From assembly GCA_027068245.1 (NCBI GenBank), contig JAMOUF010000310.1:1-5511 (forward strand): DNA of 5,511 nt. Direction: 5' to 3'. Source of the DNA: Campylobacterales bacterium. GTDB lineage: Bacteria; Campylobacterota; Campylobacteria; Campylobacterales; Nitratiruptoraceae. Shown here one piece after another: positions 1-5,511 of this stretch (position 1 is the stretch's first letter; each line of letters begins with the position of its first letter). The notes beneath the pieces were generated by a model, which did no database searches, had not been told where the DNA came from, and was given only the letters and a program-made list of their open reading frames with translations. Both the position numbers and the translations under genes were made by a program.

Positions 1-70
1 GGCAAAAACCCATCTTTGGAGTGTTTTATAAACTCCCTGATTTCGCGCCTGGTGGAAAAAACTTTAAGCC

Positions 71-1438
71 TCATACGGTTTTGCTGAAAACCTTCTTGGA
101 CTCTTTATGCTTTTTCATATACGCATCAAATGGCATGGCTATGTTTCTAATAAGCAGCGTTCCGGTCTCGCTTACGGTGATTTTATCCCCATCGATGGTT
201 ACAAGGCCCTCTTTTTCGAACTCCTCCAGCTCTTTTAGAGCATCTTTGAAATACTCTTTGAAATCGATTCCAAACTCGCTTTCTATACGCTTTATATCGA
301 GCCCGAAATTTGCCATAAGCTCCATTATCACCGCTTTTCTTATCTTGTCGTCCCGGCTCAGCTCGACGCCTCTCCAAAAAGGGAGTTTTCCGTTATCTAT
401 CGCCTCCTCATACTCACTCATCTCTTTGAAGTTCTGGGCGTAATAGTCCTCGCCTTCGCCGATACTTGTAAGTCCTATTCCAATCAAATCGGCCCCGCCT
501 TTGGTGGTGTATCCCTGGAAGTTTCTGTGAAGCTCGCCTTTTTCAATCGCTCCAAAAAGCTCGTCCTCGGGTTTTGCGAAGTGGTCCATACCTATCATCT
601 TGTATCCGTTGGCGGTAAAAAAGTCAATGGTATGCTTTAATATCTGCAGCTTCACATCGGGCGTTGGAAGGGTTGTCTCATCAATCTTTCTCATAGTCTT
701 TTTCAGCCAGGGAACATGGGCGTAGTTAAATACCGCCAGTCTGTCCGGATCAAGTCTCAGCGTCATATCCAGCGTCTTTTCAAAGCTCTCGAAGCTTTGG
801 TATGGAAGGCCGTAAATAAGGTCGATATTTACGCTTTTCATACCAAACTCCCTGGCTAAATCCACAGCCTTTTTGGTCTCTTCAAAACTTTGAATCCTGT
901 GAACCGCCTGCTGCACTTTTGGCTCAAAGTCCTGCACTCCGAAACTGACCCTGTTAAATCCCCCCTTTGCCAGCACCTCCATCTGCTCTTTCGTTAAAAA
1001 CCTCGGGTCTATCTCACAGCTAACCTCGGCATCGGCAGTGAAATTTGGAAAGACCTCTTTGATGGCCTCTATTATCTCCTCAAGCTGGGAGGCAGAAAAA
1101 AAGGTGGGCGTTCCGCCTCCAAAATGGAGCTGTATAACCTCTCTTTTGGTATTTAAAACCTCTTTCAAAATATCGAGCTCTCTTTTTAGGTAGTCGATGT
1201 AGCGAACCTTTTTGTCATCTTTGGAGGTAAAGACCACGTTGCATCCGCAAAAGTAGCAGGCACTCCTGCAAAAGGGCAGGTGAAAATATAAAGAGAGCGG
1301 CGAGGAGTCTTTTTGGCTCTTTAGTTTCTGGATATATCTGTCATAGGTGAAATCCTCTCCAAACTCGATAGCCGTTGGATAGCTGGTATAGCGTGGGCCC
1401 GGTTTGGAGTATTTTACGAATTTTTCAAAGTCTATCAT
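71..1438 (-). CDS. hemN: Oxygen-independent coproporphyrinogen III oxidase (radical SAM)
   Basis: HemN converts coproporphyrinogen III to protoporphyrinogen IX in heme synthesis by two SAM-radical decarboxylations, without oxygen, in the cytoplasm. The 455-residue protein is full length for the family. Residues 13-23 (PGPRYTSYPTA) are the N-terminal signature that separates true HemN from the heme chaperone HemW. The cluster motif CRSACYFCGC gives C57, C61 and C64 for the 4Fe-4S cluster, plus the extra HemN cysteine C66. Y51 sits where E. coli HemN has its SAM-contacting tyrosine. GGGTPT at 107-112 is the SAM-binding glycine motif, and the C-terminal HemN domain is present. The ATG overlaps the stop of the upstream gene (ATGA). 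Its Shine-Dalgarno is weak (AAGG at 1448-1451, 9 bases away), so translation probably depends on coupling. It is the last gene of the minus-strand cluster visible here and fits an anaerobic or microaerobic organism. Identification is secure. Confidence 0.97.
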   Translation of the reverse strand: MIDFEKFVKYSKPGPRYTSYPTAIEFGEDFTYDRYIQKLKSQKDSSPLSLYFHLPFCRSACYFCGCNVVFTSKDDKKVRYIDYLKRELDILKEVLNTKREVIQLHFGGGTPTFFSASQLEEIIEAIKEVFPNFTADAEVSCEIDPRFLTKEQMEVLAKGGFNRVSFGVQDFEPKVQQAVHRIQSFEETKKAVDLAREFGMKSVNIDLIYGLPYQSFESFEKTLDMTLRLDPDRLAVFNYAHVPWLKKTMRKIDETTLPTPDVKLQILKHTIDFFTANGYKMIGMDHFAKPEDELFGAIEKGELHRNFQGYTTKGGADLIGIGLTSIGEGEDYYAQNFKEMSEYEEAIDNGKLPFWRGVELSRDDKIRKAVIMELMANFGLDIKRIESEFGIDFKEYFKDALKELEEFEKEGLVTIDGDKITVSETGTLLIRNIAMPFDAYMKKHKESKKVFSKTV

Positions 1439-1932
1439 TTGGCGCCGCCTTCTGGAAACGAGTAGTTTTTAAGGTTCAAAAAGAGGTTGGGATGATTTCT
1501 TTTAATCTCGTTAACCAGCTTTTTTATGTCGATATCGAGCACATTTTTGTTTTTGGAGTCCGCAACCCGCTTTTGAATCTCGCTCATCGCCACTACCCAT
1601 ACGTCGTTGAAATCCACGGGAAGGTTCTCCAAAATCGCTTTTTCCAGTTTGAGGTTGAAGTTCTCATATTTGGCCTCGTTCAGCGATTTTATCAAAGAGA
1701 GAATGGACTCGATGGAGGAGAGCACGAATACCCTGTCTTTGTCGTCGATGACGAACCAGGGGGCGTTGTTCTCCCAACTGCCCTGTATCAGCTCCAAAAC
1801 CTTCTTGTTTGGCTCATCCGCGTCACTCATTTTCACAATCGTCACACCGGCGGGATTTTCGATACCCAGCTCGGTTGCCATCTTATTTATCTCGCTCAGC
1901 AAGTTCTTTCCGGTTACTTTTACGGGTTCCAC
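1435..1932 (-). CDS. UPF0763 / DUF2603 family protein, function unknown
   Basis: This 165-residue soluble protein has no signal peptide, membrane helix or cysteine. I place it in the UPF0763 (DUF2603) family, known to me only from Campylobacterota, from its overall form and its place between argF and hemN, as in C. jejuni Cj0993c. The most characteristic stretch is about residues 57-120: an APWFVIDDKDRVFVL beta-rich segment, then an amphipathic helix, then LPVDFNDVWVVAMSEI. The N-terminal 30 residues and the basic C-terminus are less distinctive. The start is GTG, overlapping the argF TAG by one base (TAGTG), with an ideal AAGGAG six bases upstream. An internal Met18 is a less likely start. 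The end overlaps the hemN ATG by four bases. No catalytic motif is visible. Co-translation with argF and hemN does not say which pathway, if either, it serves. Family call moderate to high; function unknown. Confidence 0.88.
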   Translation of the reverse strand: MEPVKVTGKNLLSEINKMATELGIENPAGVTIVKMSDADEPNKKVLELIQGSWENNAPWFVIDDKDRVFVLSSIESILSLIKSLNEAKYENFNLKLEKAILENLPVDFNDVWVVAMSEIQKRVADSKNKNVLDIDIKKLVNEIKRNHPNLFLNLKNYSFPEGGAK

Positions 1933-2858
1933 TACTCTCTCCTTTTCCCATCAAGCCAGACCATAATCCCTTTTTGGGCGTGCAGCCTGTTTTCAGCCTC
2001 GTCAAATATCTCGTTTGCGTGCTCCTCGAACACCTCTTCGCTCACCTCATACCCCCTGTATGCGGGCAGGCAGTGCAAAAATATGGCGTCCTCTTTTGCC
2101 AGGCCCATCAACTCCTTATCCACCATAAACCCTTCAAAATCTTTTAGCCTTTTCTCTTTCTCCTCCTCCTGGCCCATGCTTATCCAGGTATCGGTGGTAA
2201 CCACGTCGGCCCCTTTTACCGCCTCTTTTGGCTCATGCAAAAGCTCGATTTTCGCACCGCTTCGTTTTGCGAACTCCAACGCCTCATTGAAGATATCTCT
2301 ATCTGGCTCATACCCCTTTGGGGTAGCTACTCTTAGCGTAAATCCAAGTTTACTCGCAAGCATCAACCACGAATGGGCCATATTGTTCCCGTCGCCAATA
2401 TAGGCCACCACCGGGTTGTTGGCTTTGCCGTATTCTATCATAGTCAGATAGTCGGCCATAAGCTGCACCGGGTGATACTCGTTCGTCAAACCGTTTATGA
2501 CTGGAACATCGCTGTAAGCCGCAAACTCCTCGAGCTTCTTTTGCTCGTAGGTTCTAATCATTACCATATCGCACATCCGGCCAATTACCCTGGCCGTATC
2601 CTTCATAGGCTCGCCACGGCCAAGCTGAATGTCGTTTTTGCTTAAAAAAAGTCCGACTCCCCCCAGCTGATATATGCCAACCTCGAAGCTGACTCTGGTT
2701 CTGGTGGAGCTTTTTTCAAAAATCATAGCCAGTGTCTGATTTTGCAAATAGGGTATAAACTCTCGGTTTTTAGTCTCTTTTTTTATCTTTTTAGCCAAAT
2801 CGATAATTTCTAAAATTTCATCTTTCGTATAATCTTTTAGAGTTAAAAAGTGTCTCAA
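1932..2858 (-). CDS. argF: Ornithine carbamoyltransferase
   Basis: ArgF joins carbamoyl phosphate to ornithine to give citrulline in arginine synthesis; the family is normally a cytoplasmic trimer. The 308-residue length is normal. The phosphate loop STRTR is at 51-55 and HPVQ at 129-132. D223-x-W-x-SMG, ending at 229, is the ornithine-binding motif, and HCLPAYRG at 262-269 holds the catalytic cysteine. Ornithine recognition by DxWxSMG together with HCLP separates it from aspartate carbamoyltransferase. The start is TTG: it sits six bases after a clear AAAGGA, and [15 protein letters not shown] is the expected N-terminus. It follows hemB by 30 bases and overlaps the UPF0763 gene by one base. 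A TATAAT at the hemB stop suggests it can be transcribed separately from hemB. An arginine gene between two heme genes has no obvious metabolic logic, but the arrangement appears conserved in Campylobacter. Confidence 0.97.
   Translation of the reverse strand: MRHFLTLKDYTKDEILEIIDLAKKIKKETKNREFIPYLQNQTLAMIFEKSSTRTRVSFEVGIYQLGGVGLFLSKNDIQLGRGEPMKDTARVIGRMCDMVMIRTYEQKKLEEFAAYSDVPVINGLTNEYHPVQLMADYLTMIEYGKANNPVVAYIGDGNNMAHSWLMLASKLGFTLRVATPKGYEPDRDIFNEALEFAKRSGAKIELLHEPKEAVKGADVVTTDTWISMGQEEEKEKRLKDFEGFMVDKELMGLAKEDAIFLHCLPAYRGYEVSEEVFEEHANEIFDEAENRLHAQKGIMVWLDGKRRE
1939..1944 (-). promoter_or_regulatory. Ribosome binding site fixing the UPF0763 GTG start
   Basis: AAGGAG on the minus strand, inside the last codons of argF, lies six bases before the GTG at 1932. 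It is the strongest Shine-Dalgarno match I found in the window and supports the TAGTG stop-start junction over the internal Met18. Confidence 0.75.
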
Positions 2859-2864
2859 ACTCTG

Positions 2865-2870
2865 TCCTTT
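2865..2870 (-). promoter_or_regulatory. Ribosome binding site fixing the argF TTG start
   Basis: AAAGGA on the minus strand lies six bases before the TTG at 2858. Together with the family-typical [11 protein letters not shown]-terminus, it decides in favour of the rare TTG start. Confidence 0.75.
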
Positions 2871-2887
2871 ATTTAATGTAAAGAGGT

Positions 2888-2893
2888 ATTATA
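2888..2893 (-). promoter_or_regulatory. -10 element of a probable argF promoter
   Basis: The minus strand reads a perfect TATAAT here, overlapping the hemB TAA stop. Transcription would begin near 2880-2882, leaving a leader of roughly 23 bases that contains the argF ribosome site. No TTGACA-like -35 is visible at the expected distance (GAAAGA at 2911-2916), which is common for Campylobacterota sigma-70 promoters. It would let argF, the UPF0763 gene and hemN be expressed apart from hemB. Prediction from sequence only. Confidence 0.5.
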
Positions 2894-3857
2894 CTAAAAG
2901 TTTCGCGGCCTCTTTCGCGTGATAGGTAATGATAATATCGGCTCCAGCCCTCTTAAATCCAATCAGCGTCTCCATCATCACCCTGTCATAATCCAGCACA
3001 CCCGCCCTGGCGGCCATTTTCAGCATTGAATACTCCCCACTTACGTTATAGACGGCCAGAGGCAGCTTCGTAGCCTCTTTGATATCTCTGACGATATCAA
3101 GATATGCCAGGGCGGGCTTTACCATCAGTATGTCCGCCCCTTCCGCCTCGTCCTCCAGACTCTCCAACAGAGCCTCCCTTCTGTTTGCCGGGTCCATCTG
3201 ATAGCTTCTTCTATCCCCAAAACTTGGAGCAGATTCGGCCACGTCCCTAAAAGGGCCGTAATAGGCGCTTGCGAACTTGGTGGAGTAGCTCATGATGGGA
3301 ATATGGCTGTATCCGGCGCCATCCAGGGCTTTTCTGATGGCCTCTATCATACCGTCCATCATTCCGCTTGGAGCTATCAGGTCGCTTCCTGCTATCGCGT
3401 GCACCACCGCCTGCTTGCCTAAAATATCCAAAGTGGCGTCGTTATCCACCGTCTGAAGTTTTGGGTTTACGATACCGCAGTGGCCATGGTCGGTATATTC
3501 GCAAAAACAAAGATCGGTGGCAAAAAGCATATCCGGATGGGCTCTTTTAAGCTCCCTTAAAGCCCTGGCTATGATTCCCTCCTCACACAAAGCCTCGCTT
3601 CCCACGCTGTCTTTTACATCCGGAATGCCAAAGAGTATGACCGCTTTTATGCCAAGGCTTTTTAGCTCCTCACACTCACGCACAGCCTCGTCGATACTCA
3701 TCTGATATACCCCGGGCATCGAGGCCACCTCTTTTTTGATACCCTCTCCGCTTCTTATAAAAAGGGGATATATAAAATCATCCACCCTCAAATGGGTCTC
3801 CTGCACCAAATCCCTGAGAACCGGATGGAGTCTTAATCTTCTAAATCTTTTAAACAT
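2889..3857 (-). CDS. hemB: Porphobilinogen synthase (delta-aminolevulinate dehydratase)
   Basis: HemB condenses two 5-aminolevulinate molecules into porphobilinogen, an early common step of tetrapyrrole synthesis. The protein is 322 residues, normal for the family. The zinc site is seen as [13 protein letters not shown], giving C117, C119 and C127, so this is the zinc-dependent type and not the Asp-rich magnesium type. The Schiff-base lysines are K194 (in YSTKFAS) and K247 (in MVKPA). The N-terminus [10 protein letters not shown] followed by DDFIYPLF is the usual family start. The ATG has AAGGG six bases upstream and lies about 23 bases after the predicted start of transcription. It is first in the minus-strand cluster and divergent from ribA. 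The distal gene hemN acts later in the same pathway, so the cluster holds both an early and a late heme step. Confidence 0.97.
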   Translation of the reverse strand: MFKRFRRLRLHPVLRDLVQETHLRVDDFIYPLFIRSGEGIKKEVASMPGVYQMSIDEAVRECEELKSLGIKAVILFGIPDVKDSVGSEALCEEGIIARALRELKRAHPDMLFATDLCFCEYTDHGHCGIVNPKLQTVDNDATLDILGKQAVVHAIAGSDLIAPSGMMDGMIEAIRKALDGAGYSHIPIMSYSTKFASAYYGPFRDVAESAPSFGDRRSYQMDPANRREALLESLEDEAEGADILMVKPALAYLDIVRDIKEATKLPLAVYNVSGEYSMLKMAARAGVLDYDRVMMETLIGFKRAGADIIITYHAKEAAKLLV

Positions 3858-3869
3858 AAACAGCCCTTA

Positions 3870-3878
3870 TGCTATAAT
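3870..3878 (+). promoter_or_regulatory. Extended -10 promoter element of ribA
   Basis: TGCTATAAT is a perfect extended -10 (TGnTATAAT). Transcription would start near 3884-3886, giving a leader of about 24 bases with the AAGGG ribosome site at 3901-3905. It should drive ribA, rsmG and the two downstream genes. No -35 is needed for an extended -10, and none is obvious. Confidence 0.65.
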
Positions 3879-3886
3879 TTATTTAA

Positions 3887-3895
3887 ATTTTACCA
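3887..3895 (-). promoter_or_regulatory. Extended -10 promoter element of hemB
   Basis: On the minus strand this reads TGGTAAAAT, an extended -10 with one mismatch to TATAAT. Transcription would start near 3879-3881, about 23 bases before the hemB ATG, leaving room for the AAGGG ribosome site at 3864-3868. It faces the ribA element, with eight bases between the two hexamers. Confidence 0.5.
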
Positions 3896-3908
3896 AAAGA
3901 AAGGGAAA

Positions 3909-4472
3909 ATGGAGATAAAAGTCAGCGAGGTAGCCAATCTTCCCACAAAATATGGCGATTTTAAAATCCAGTGCTTTCAAGAGGGCTGTAAAGAGCATCT
4001 GGCAATTTTTACGGAGCCACTTGGCGATATTCCCACCATAAGAGTCCATTCAGAGTGCCTTACCGGTGACGCTCTTGGCAGTCTAAAGTGCGACTGCGGC
4101 GAGCAGCTGGCTTTTGCTTTGAAATATATCGCAAAAGAGGGAGGGATGGTAATCTACCTAAGACAGGAGGGCAGAAATATCGGACTTTTAAACAAAGTCA
4201 ACGCTTATGCCCTCCAGGACAGAGGGTTTGATACGATAGAGGCCAACCACCAGCTGGGCTTTGGTGCCGATGAGAGAAGTTACGAGATGGTGGAGTTTAT
4301 TTTGGATTTTTACAATATCAAAAAAATCAACCTTCTTACCAACAACCCCAAAAAGATGGAGAGCCTAAAAGATGTGGAAATCATCAAAAGAGTTCCCATA
4401 AAGATAGAGCCAAACCCACACAACAAAGAGTATCTGGATATAAAGAAAAAAAAGATGGGGCATCTGCTGTGA
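3909..4472 (+). CDS. ribA: GTP cyclohydrolase II (riboflavin synthesis)
   Basis: RibA opens GTP with loss of formate and pyrophosphate to give the pyrimidine precursor of riboflavin. The protein is 187 residues, the size of a stand-alone RibA without a RibB domain. Zinc ligands are C50, C61 and C63 in RVHSEC...[17 protein letters not shown] at 85-93 binds the GTP phosphates. D121 and R123 in DERSY match the catalytic Asp/Arg pair of E. coli RibA, with Y100 also in place, and LLTNNPKK at 142-149 and the C-terminal KMGHLL are characteristic. The ATG is preceded by AAGGG at 3901-3905, slightly close. It is the first gene of the plus-strand operon, behind an extended -10 promoter, and its TGA overlaps the rsmG GTG by four bases. 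Campylobacterota often also carry a ribBA-type gene elsewhere, which cannot be judged from this window. Confidence 0.97.
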   Translation: MEIKVSEVANLPTKYGDFKIQCFQEGCKEHLAIFTEPLGDIPTIRVHSECLTGDALGSLKCDCGEQLAFALKYIAKEGGMVIYLRQEGRNIGLLNKVNAYALQDRGFDTIEANHQLGFGADERSYEMVEFILDFYNIKKINLLTNNPKKMESLKDVEIIKRVPIKIEPNPHNKEYLDIKKKKMGHLL

Positions 4473-5008
4473 AAGATAAACTTGATATTTTTACCCAAAA
4501 ACTGCTGGAGTGGAACAAAGTCCACAATCTAACAGGGGCCAAAACAAAAGAGGATGTAAAAAAGAACATAGATGACTCGCTAAAGGGACTCAAATATCTA
4601 AAAGGAGAGTATGCAAACGCCCTTGACATCGGCACTGGAGCCGGTTTTCCGGGACTTATTCTTGCGATTGCTAACCCTAAGACCAGATGGACCCTTGTAG
4701 AACCCAGGAAAAAAAGAGCAAGCTTTTTAAACTACATAAAATCCCTGCTGGACCTGGATAACGTTGAGGTTGTGATGAAAAGGGTGGAGGATATGGAGCC
4801 AAAAAAGTATGATTTGATAACCTCCCGCGCGGTTATGAAAACCAAAGACCTGGTGGATATGGCCTCGGATTTCATCTATCCGGATACGACGCTGCTCTTT
4901 TACAAAGGAAGTGAGCTTGACAGGGAGCTTGAGGGATTTGAAAATTACCGGGTTCATACCGATGGCAATAGAAGATATCTGATATTAAAGGGAGAGGATG
5001 TTGTTTAA
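4469..5008 (+). CDS. rsmG: 16S rRNA (guanine-N7, position 527) methyltransferase RsmG
   Basis: RsmG (formerly GidB) uses SAM to methylate N7 of G527 in the 530 loop of 16S rRNA; loss in other bacteria gives low-level streptomycin resistance. At 179 residues it is shorter than E. coli RsmG (about 207) but keeps the core. Visible motifs are WNKVHNLTG at 15-23, the SAM motif [10 protein letters not shown] at 53-62, [11 protein letters not shown] at 77-87 and the TSRAV segment at 118-122. The short length reflects a trimmed N-terminus and looks like the Campylobacterota form, not a truncation. The GTG start overlaps the ribA stop (GTGA); upstream is only a G-run about eight bases away, so coupling with ribA is likely. 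The last 11 bases overlap the next gene. Confidence 0.95.
   Translation: MKDKLDIFTQKLLEWNKVHNLTGAKTKEDVKKNIDDSLKGLKYLKGEYANALDIGTGAGFPGLILAIANPKTRWTLVEPRKKRASFLNYIKSLLDLDNVEVVMKRVEDMEPKKYDLITSRAVMKTKDLVDMASDFIYPDTTLLFYKGSELDRELEGFENYRVHTDGNRRYLILKGEDVV
4987..4994 (+). promoter_or_regulatory. Ribosome binding site for the four-cysteine protein
   Basis: AAAGGGAG near the end of rsmG is three bases from ATG 4998 and six from TTG 5001. The spacing slightly favours TTG and the codon favours ATG. The two proteins would differ by a single N-terminal residue. Confidence 0.5.
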
Positions 5009-5195
5009 AATTTTACTCTTGGCAGCCGTAATAGGCGCAATTTACTACTTTTTTATAAAGAAAAAGCCCCAGCTGCCAAAAGACAGCGAAACTATGGTGG
5101 AGTGCGAAAAGTGCGGCACTTTTGTAAGCTCCAAAGAGGCCATCATCAAAAATGGCAGATACTACTGCTCCAAAGAGTGTGCCAATGCTTCTTAA
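4998..5195 (+). CDS. Small membrane-anchored four-cysteine protein, PP0621-like
   Basis: This 65-residue protein has a hydrophobic helix at about residues 3-20 ([18 protein letters not shown]), a basic KKK at 21-23 that should stay on the cytoplasmic side, a short linker, and a small C-terminal domain. C36-x2-C39 and C57-x3-C61 flank a [18 protein letters not shown] segment, a likely zinc knuckle. This helix plus CxxC/CxxxC layout resembles the PP0621 family of proteobacterial small proteins, whose role is unknown to me. The basic flank suggests the cysteine domain faces the cytoplasm. Translation can start at ATG 4998 or TTG 5001: the purine-rich AAAGGGAG at 4987-4994 is only 3 bases from the ATG and 6 from the TTG. 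It overlaps rsmG and the next gene by 11 bases each. That it is a real gene is well supported by layout and codon sense; its function is open. Confidence 0.85.
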   Translation: MLFKILLLAAVIGAIYYFFIKKKPQLPKDSETMVECEKCGTFVSSKEAIIKNGRYYCSKECANAS

Positions 5196-5511
5196 AAGCA
5201 AAGAAGAGTTTGCGGAAGTAAAGGATAGAGCCGGTATAGATTCTACGCCGGCCAAAAAGATAGCCCTATGCCCTTTTGACAAAGAGCTTATGGAGTATTG
5301 CCAAAAGGCGGAGGTGGTTTATGCCGTTAAAGCCGCCTCAATCACGGAAGCGGTCTACGCCAACCATTTTGGAGCCGCCTTTATCGTTGTATCCAAAGAG
5401 AGGGCAAAAGAGATTCAGGAAGTGGCCGAAAACTACCTGTTCGACGCCAAAATACTGGTTCCTATCCATTTTGAATGGGAGATAGAGAGATTCGCCCGGC
5501 TTGGGATAGAC
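5185..5511 (+). CDS. Conserved-looking alpha/beta protein, function unknown, cut by window edge
   Basis: A frame opens at ATG 5185 and runs without a stop to the last base, giving 109 residues of an incomplete protein. I do not recognise it. The translation alternates predicted strands and helices: strand IALCPF at 26-31, helix to about 41, strand VVYAVKA at 44-50, helix SITEAVYANHF, strand AAFIVVS at 64-70, a long charged helix to about 85, strand AKILVPI at 88-94, helix to about 106, then GID at the edge. This is the rhythm of a parallel alpha/beta or TIM-barrel-like fold, but no catalytic motif is secure. The ATG overlaps the end of the four-cysteine gene by 11 bases and has only a weak AAAGAG upstream (5172-5177), so coupling is likely. 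The sense-like codon use, uninterrupted frame and operon position make it a real gene. Another in-frame ATG occurs at residue 36 but would remove the first strand. Confidence 0.8.
   Translation, partial: MLLKSKEEFAEVKDRAGIDSTPAKKIALCPFDKELMEYCQKAEVVYAVKAASITEAVYANHFGAAFIVVSKERAKEIQEVAENYLFDAKILVPIHFEWEIERFARLGID

Noticed and set aside
1..13. ATG on the minus strand at 11-13, as the start of a gene downstream of hemN
   Set aside because: Only four codons are visible and there is no well-spaced ribosome site, so it cannot be supported.
18..36. Inverted repeat GGAGT...ACTCC downstream of hemN, as a possible terminator
   Set aside because: The stem is only five pairs plus a bulged extension. 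The nearest T-run on the minus strand comes about ten bases later, so it does not look like an intrinsic terminator.
1441..1446. GGCGCC palindrome just before the hemN start, as an operator
   Set aside because: It is a six-base palindrome inside the coding end of the UPF0763 gene (Gly-Gly-Ala codons), with nothing else to support a binding site.
1375..2403. A 342-codon open frame on the plus strand across the UPF0763 gene and argF
   Set aside because: It is a shadow frame opposite two genes with clear family matches. Its translation is Ser/Phe-rich with no domain.
2828..2833. TATAAT on the plus strand inside argF, as a promoter antisense to the hemB 3' end
   Set aside because: It is simply the complement of the Asp-Tyr-Thr codons at residues 9-11 of ArgF, and it lacks an extended TGn or a -35.
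3881..3888. ATTTAAAT palindrome in the hemB-ribA gap, as a Fur or other repressor box
   Set aside because: It is too short and simple in an AT-rich promoter, with no match to a 19-base Fur-type dyad.
1..5511. Mobile elements, CRISPR, toxin-antitoxin or defence genes, tRNA or rRNA genes
   Set aside because: Every stretch longer than 70 bases is covered by housekeeping-type genes in a consistent style. No repeats, integrase or RNA gene signatures were found.

Overview
This window is a compact, almost fully coding piece of a bacterial chromosome. It holds six recognisable or family-level genes, one small membrane-anchored protein and one gene cut off by the right edge. The proteins are Lys/Glu-rich, with the forms of HemN, OTC, HemB, RibA and a short RsmG typical of Campylobacterota (Epsilonproteobacteria). 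The order hemN - UPF0763 - argF - hemB, diverging from ribA - rsmG, matches what I remember of the Campylobacter jejuni Cj0992c-Cj0997 region. The moderate GC content and the PP0621-like gene suggest a free-living relative (Sulfurovum, Hydrogenimonas or Nitratiruptor type) rather than a host-associated Campylobacter, but I cannot assign a genus.

The left two thirds (71-3857, minus strand) read in the order hemB (porphobilinogen synthase), argF (ornithine carbamoyltransferase), an uncharacterised UPF0763/DUF2603 protein, then hemN (oxygen-independent coproporphyrinogen III oxidase). argF follows hemB after 30 bases. The next two genes overlap their predecessors by 1 base (TAGTG) and 4 bases (ATGA), so argF, the UPF0763 gene and hemN should be translationally coupled. 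argF appears to have its own -10 element lying over the hemB stop codon.

A 51-base divergent intergenic region (3858-3908) carries a symmetric pair of extended -10 elements, one for hemB and one for ribA. They are so close that two polymerases could not occupy both at once.

The right third (3909-5511, plus strand) is a second tightly packed operon: ribA (GTP cyclohydrolase II), rsmG (16S rRNA m7G527 methyltransferase, 4-base overlap), a 65-residue protein with one membrane helix and a four-cysteine C-terminus (11-base overlap), and the start of an alpha/beta protein I do not recognise (another 11-base overlap). Positions 1-70, downstream of hemN, contain no supportable gene.

Together the genes supply tetrapyrroles, arginine, flavin precursors and ribosome modification. 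This is housekeeping DNA: I see no mobile element, phage, CRISPR array, defence system or RNA gene. The points of interest are promoter architecture and three poorly characterised proteins, not a new system.
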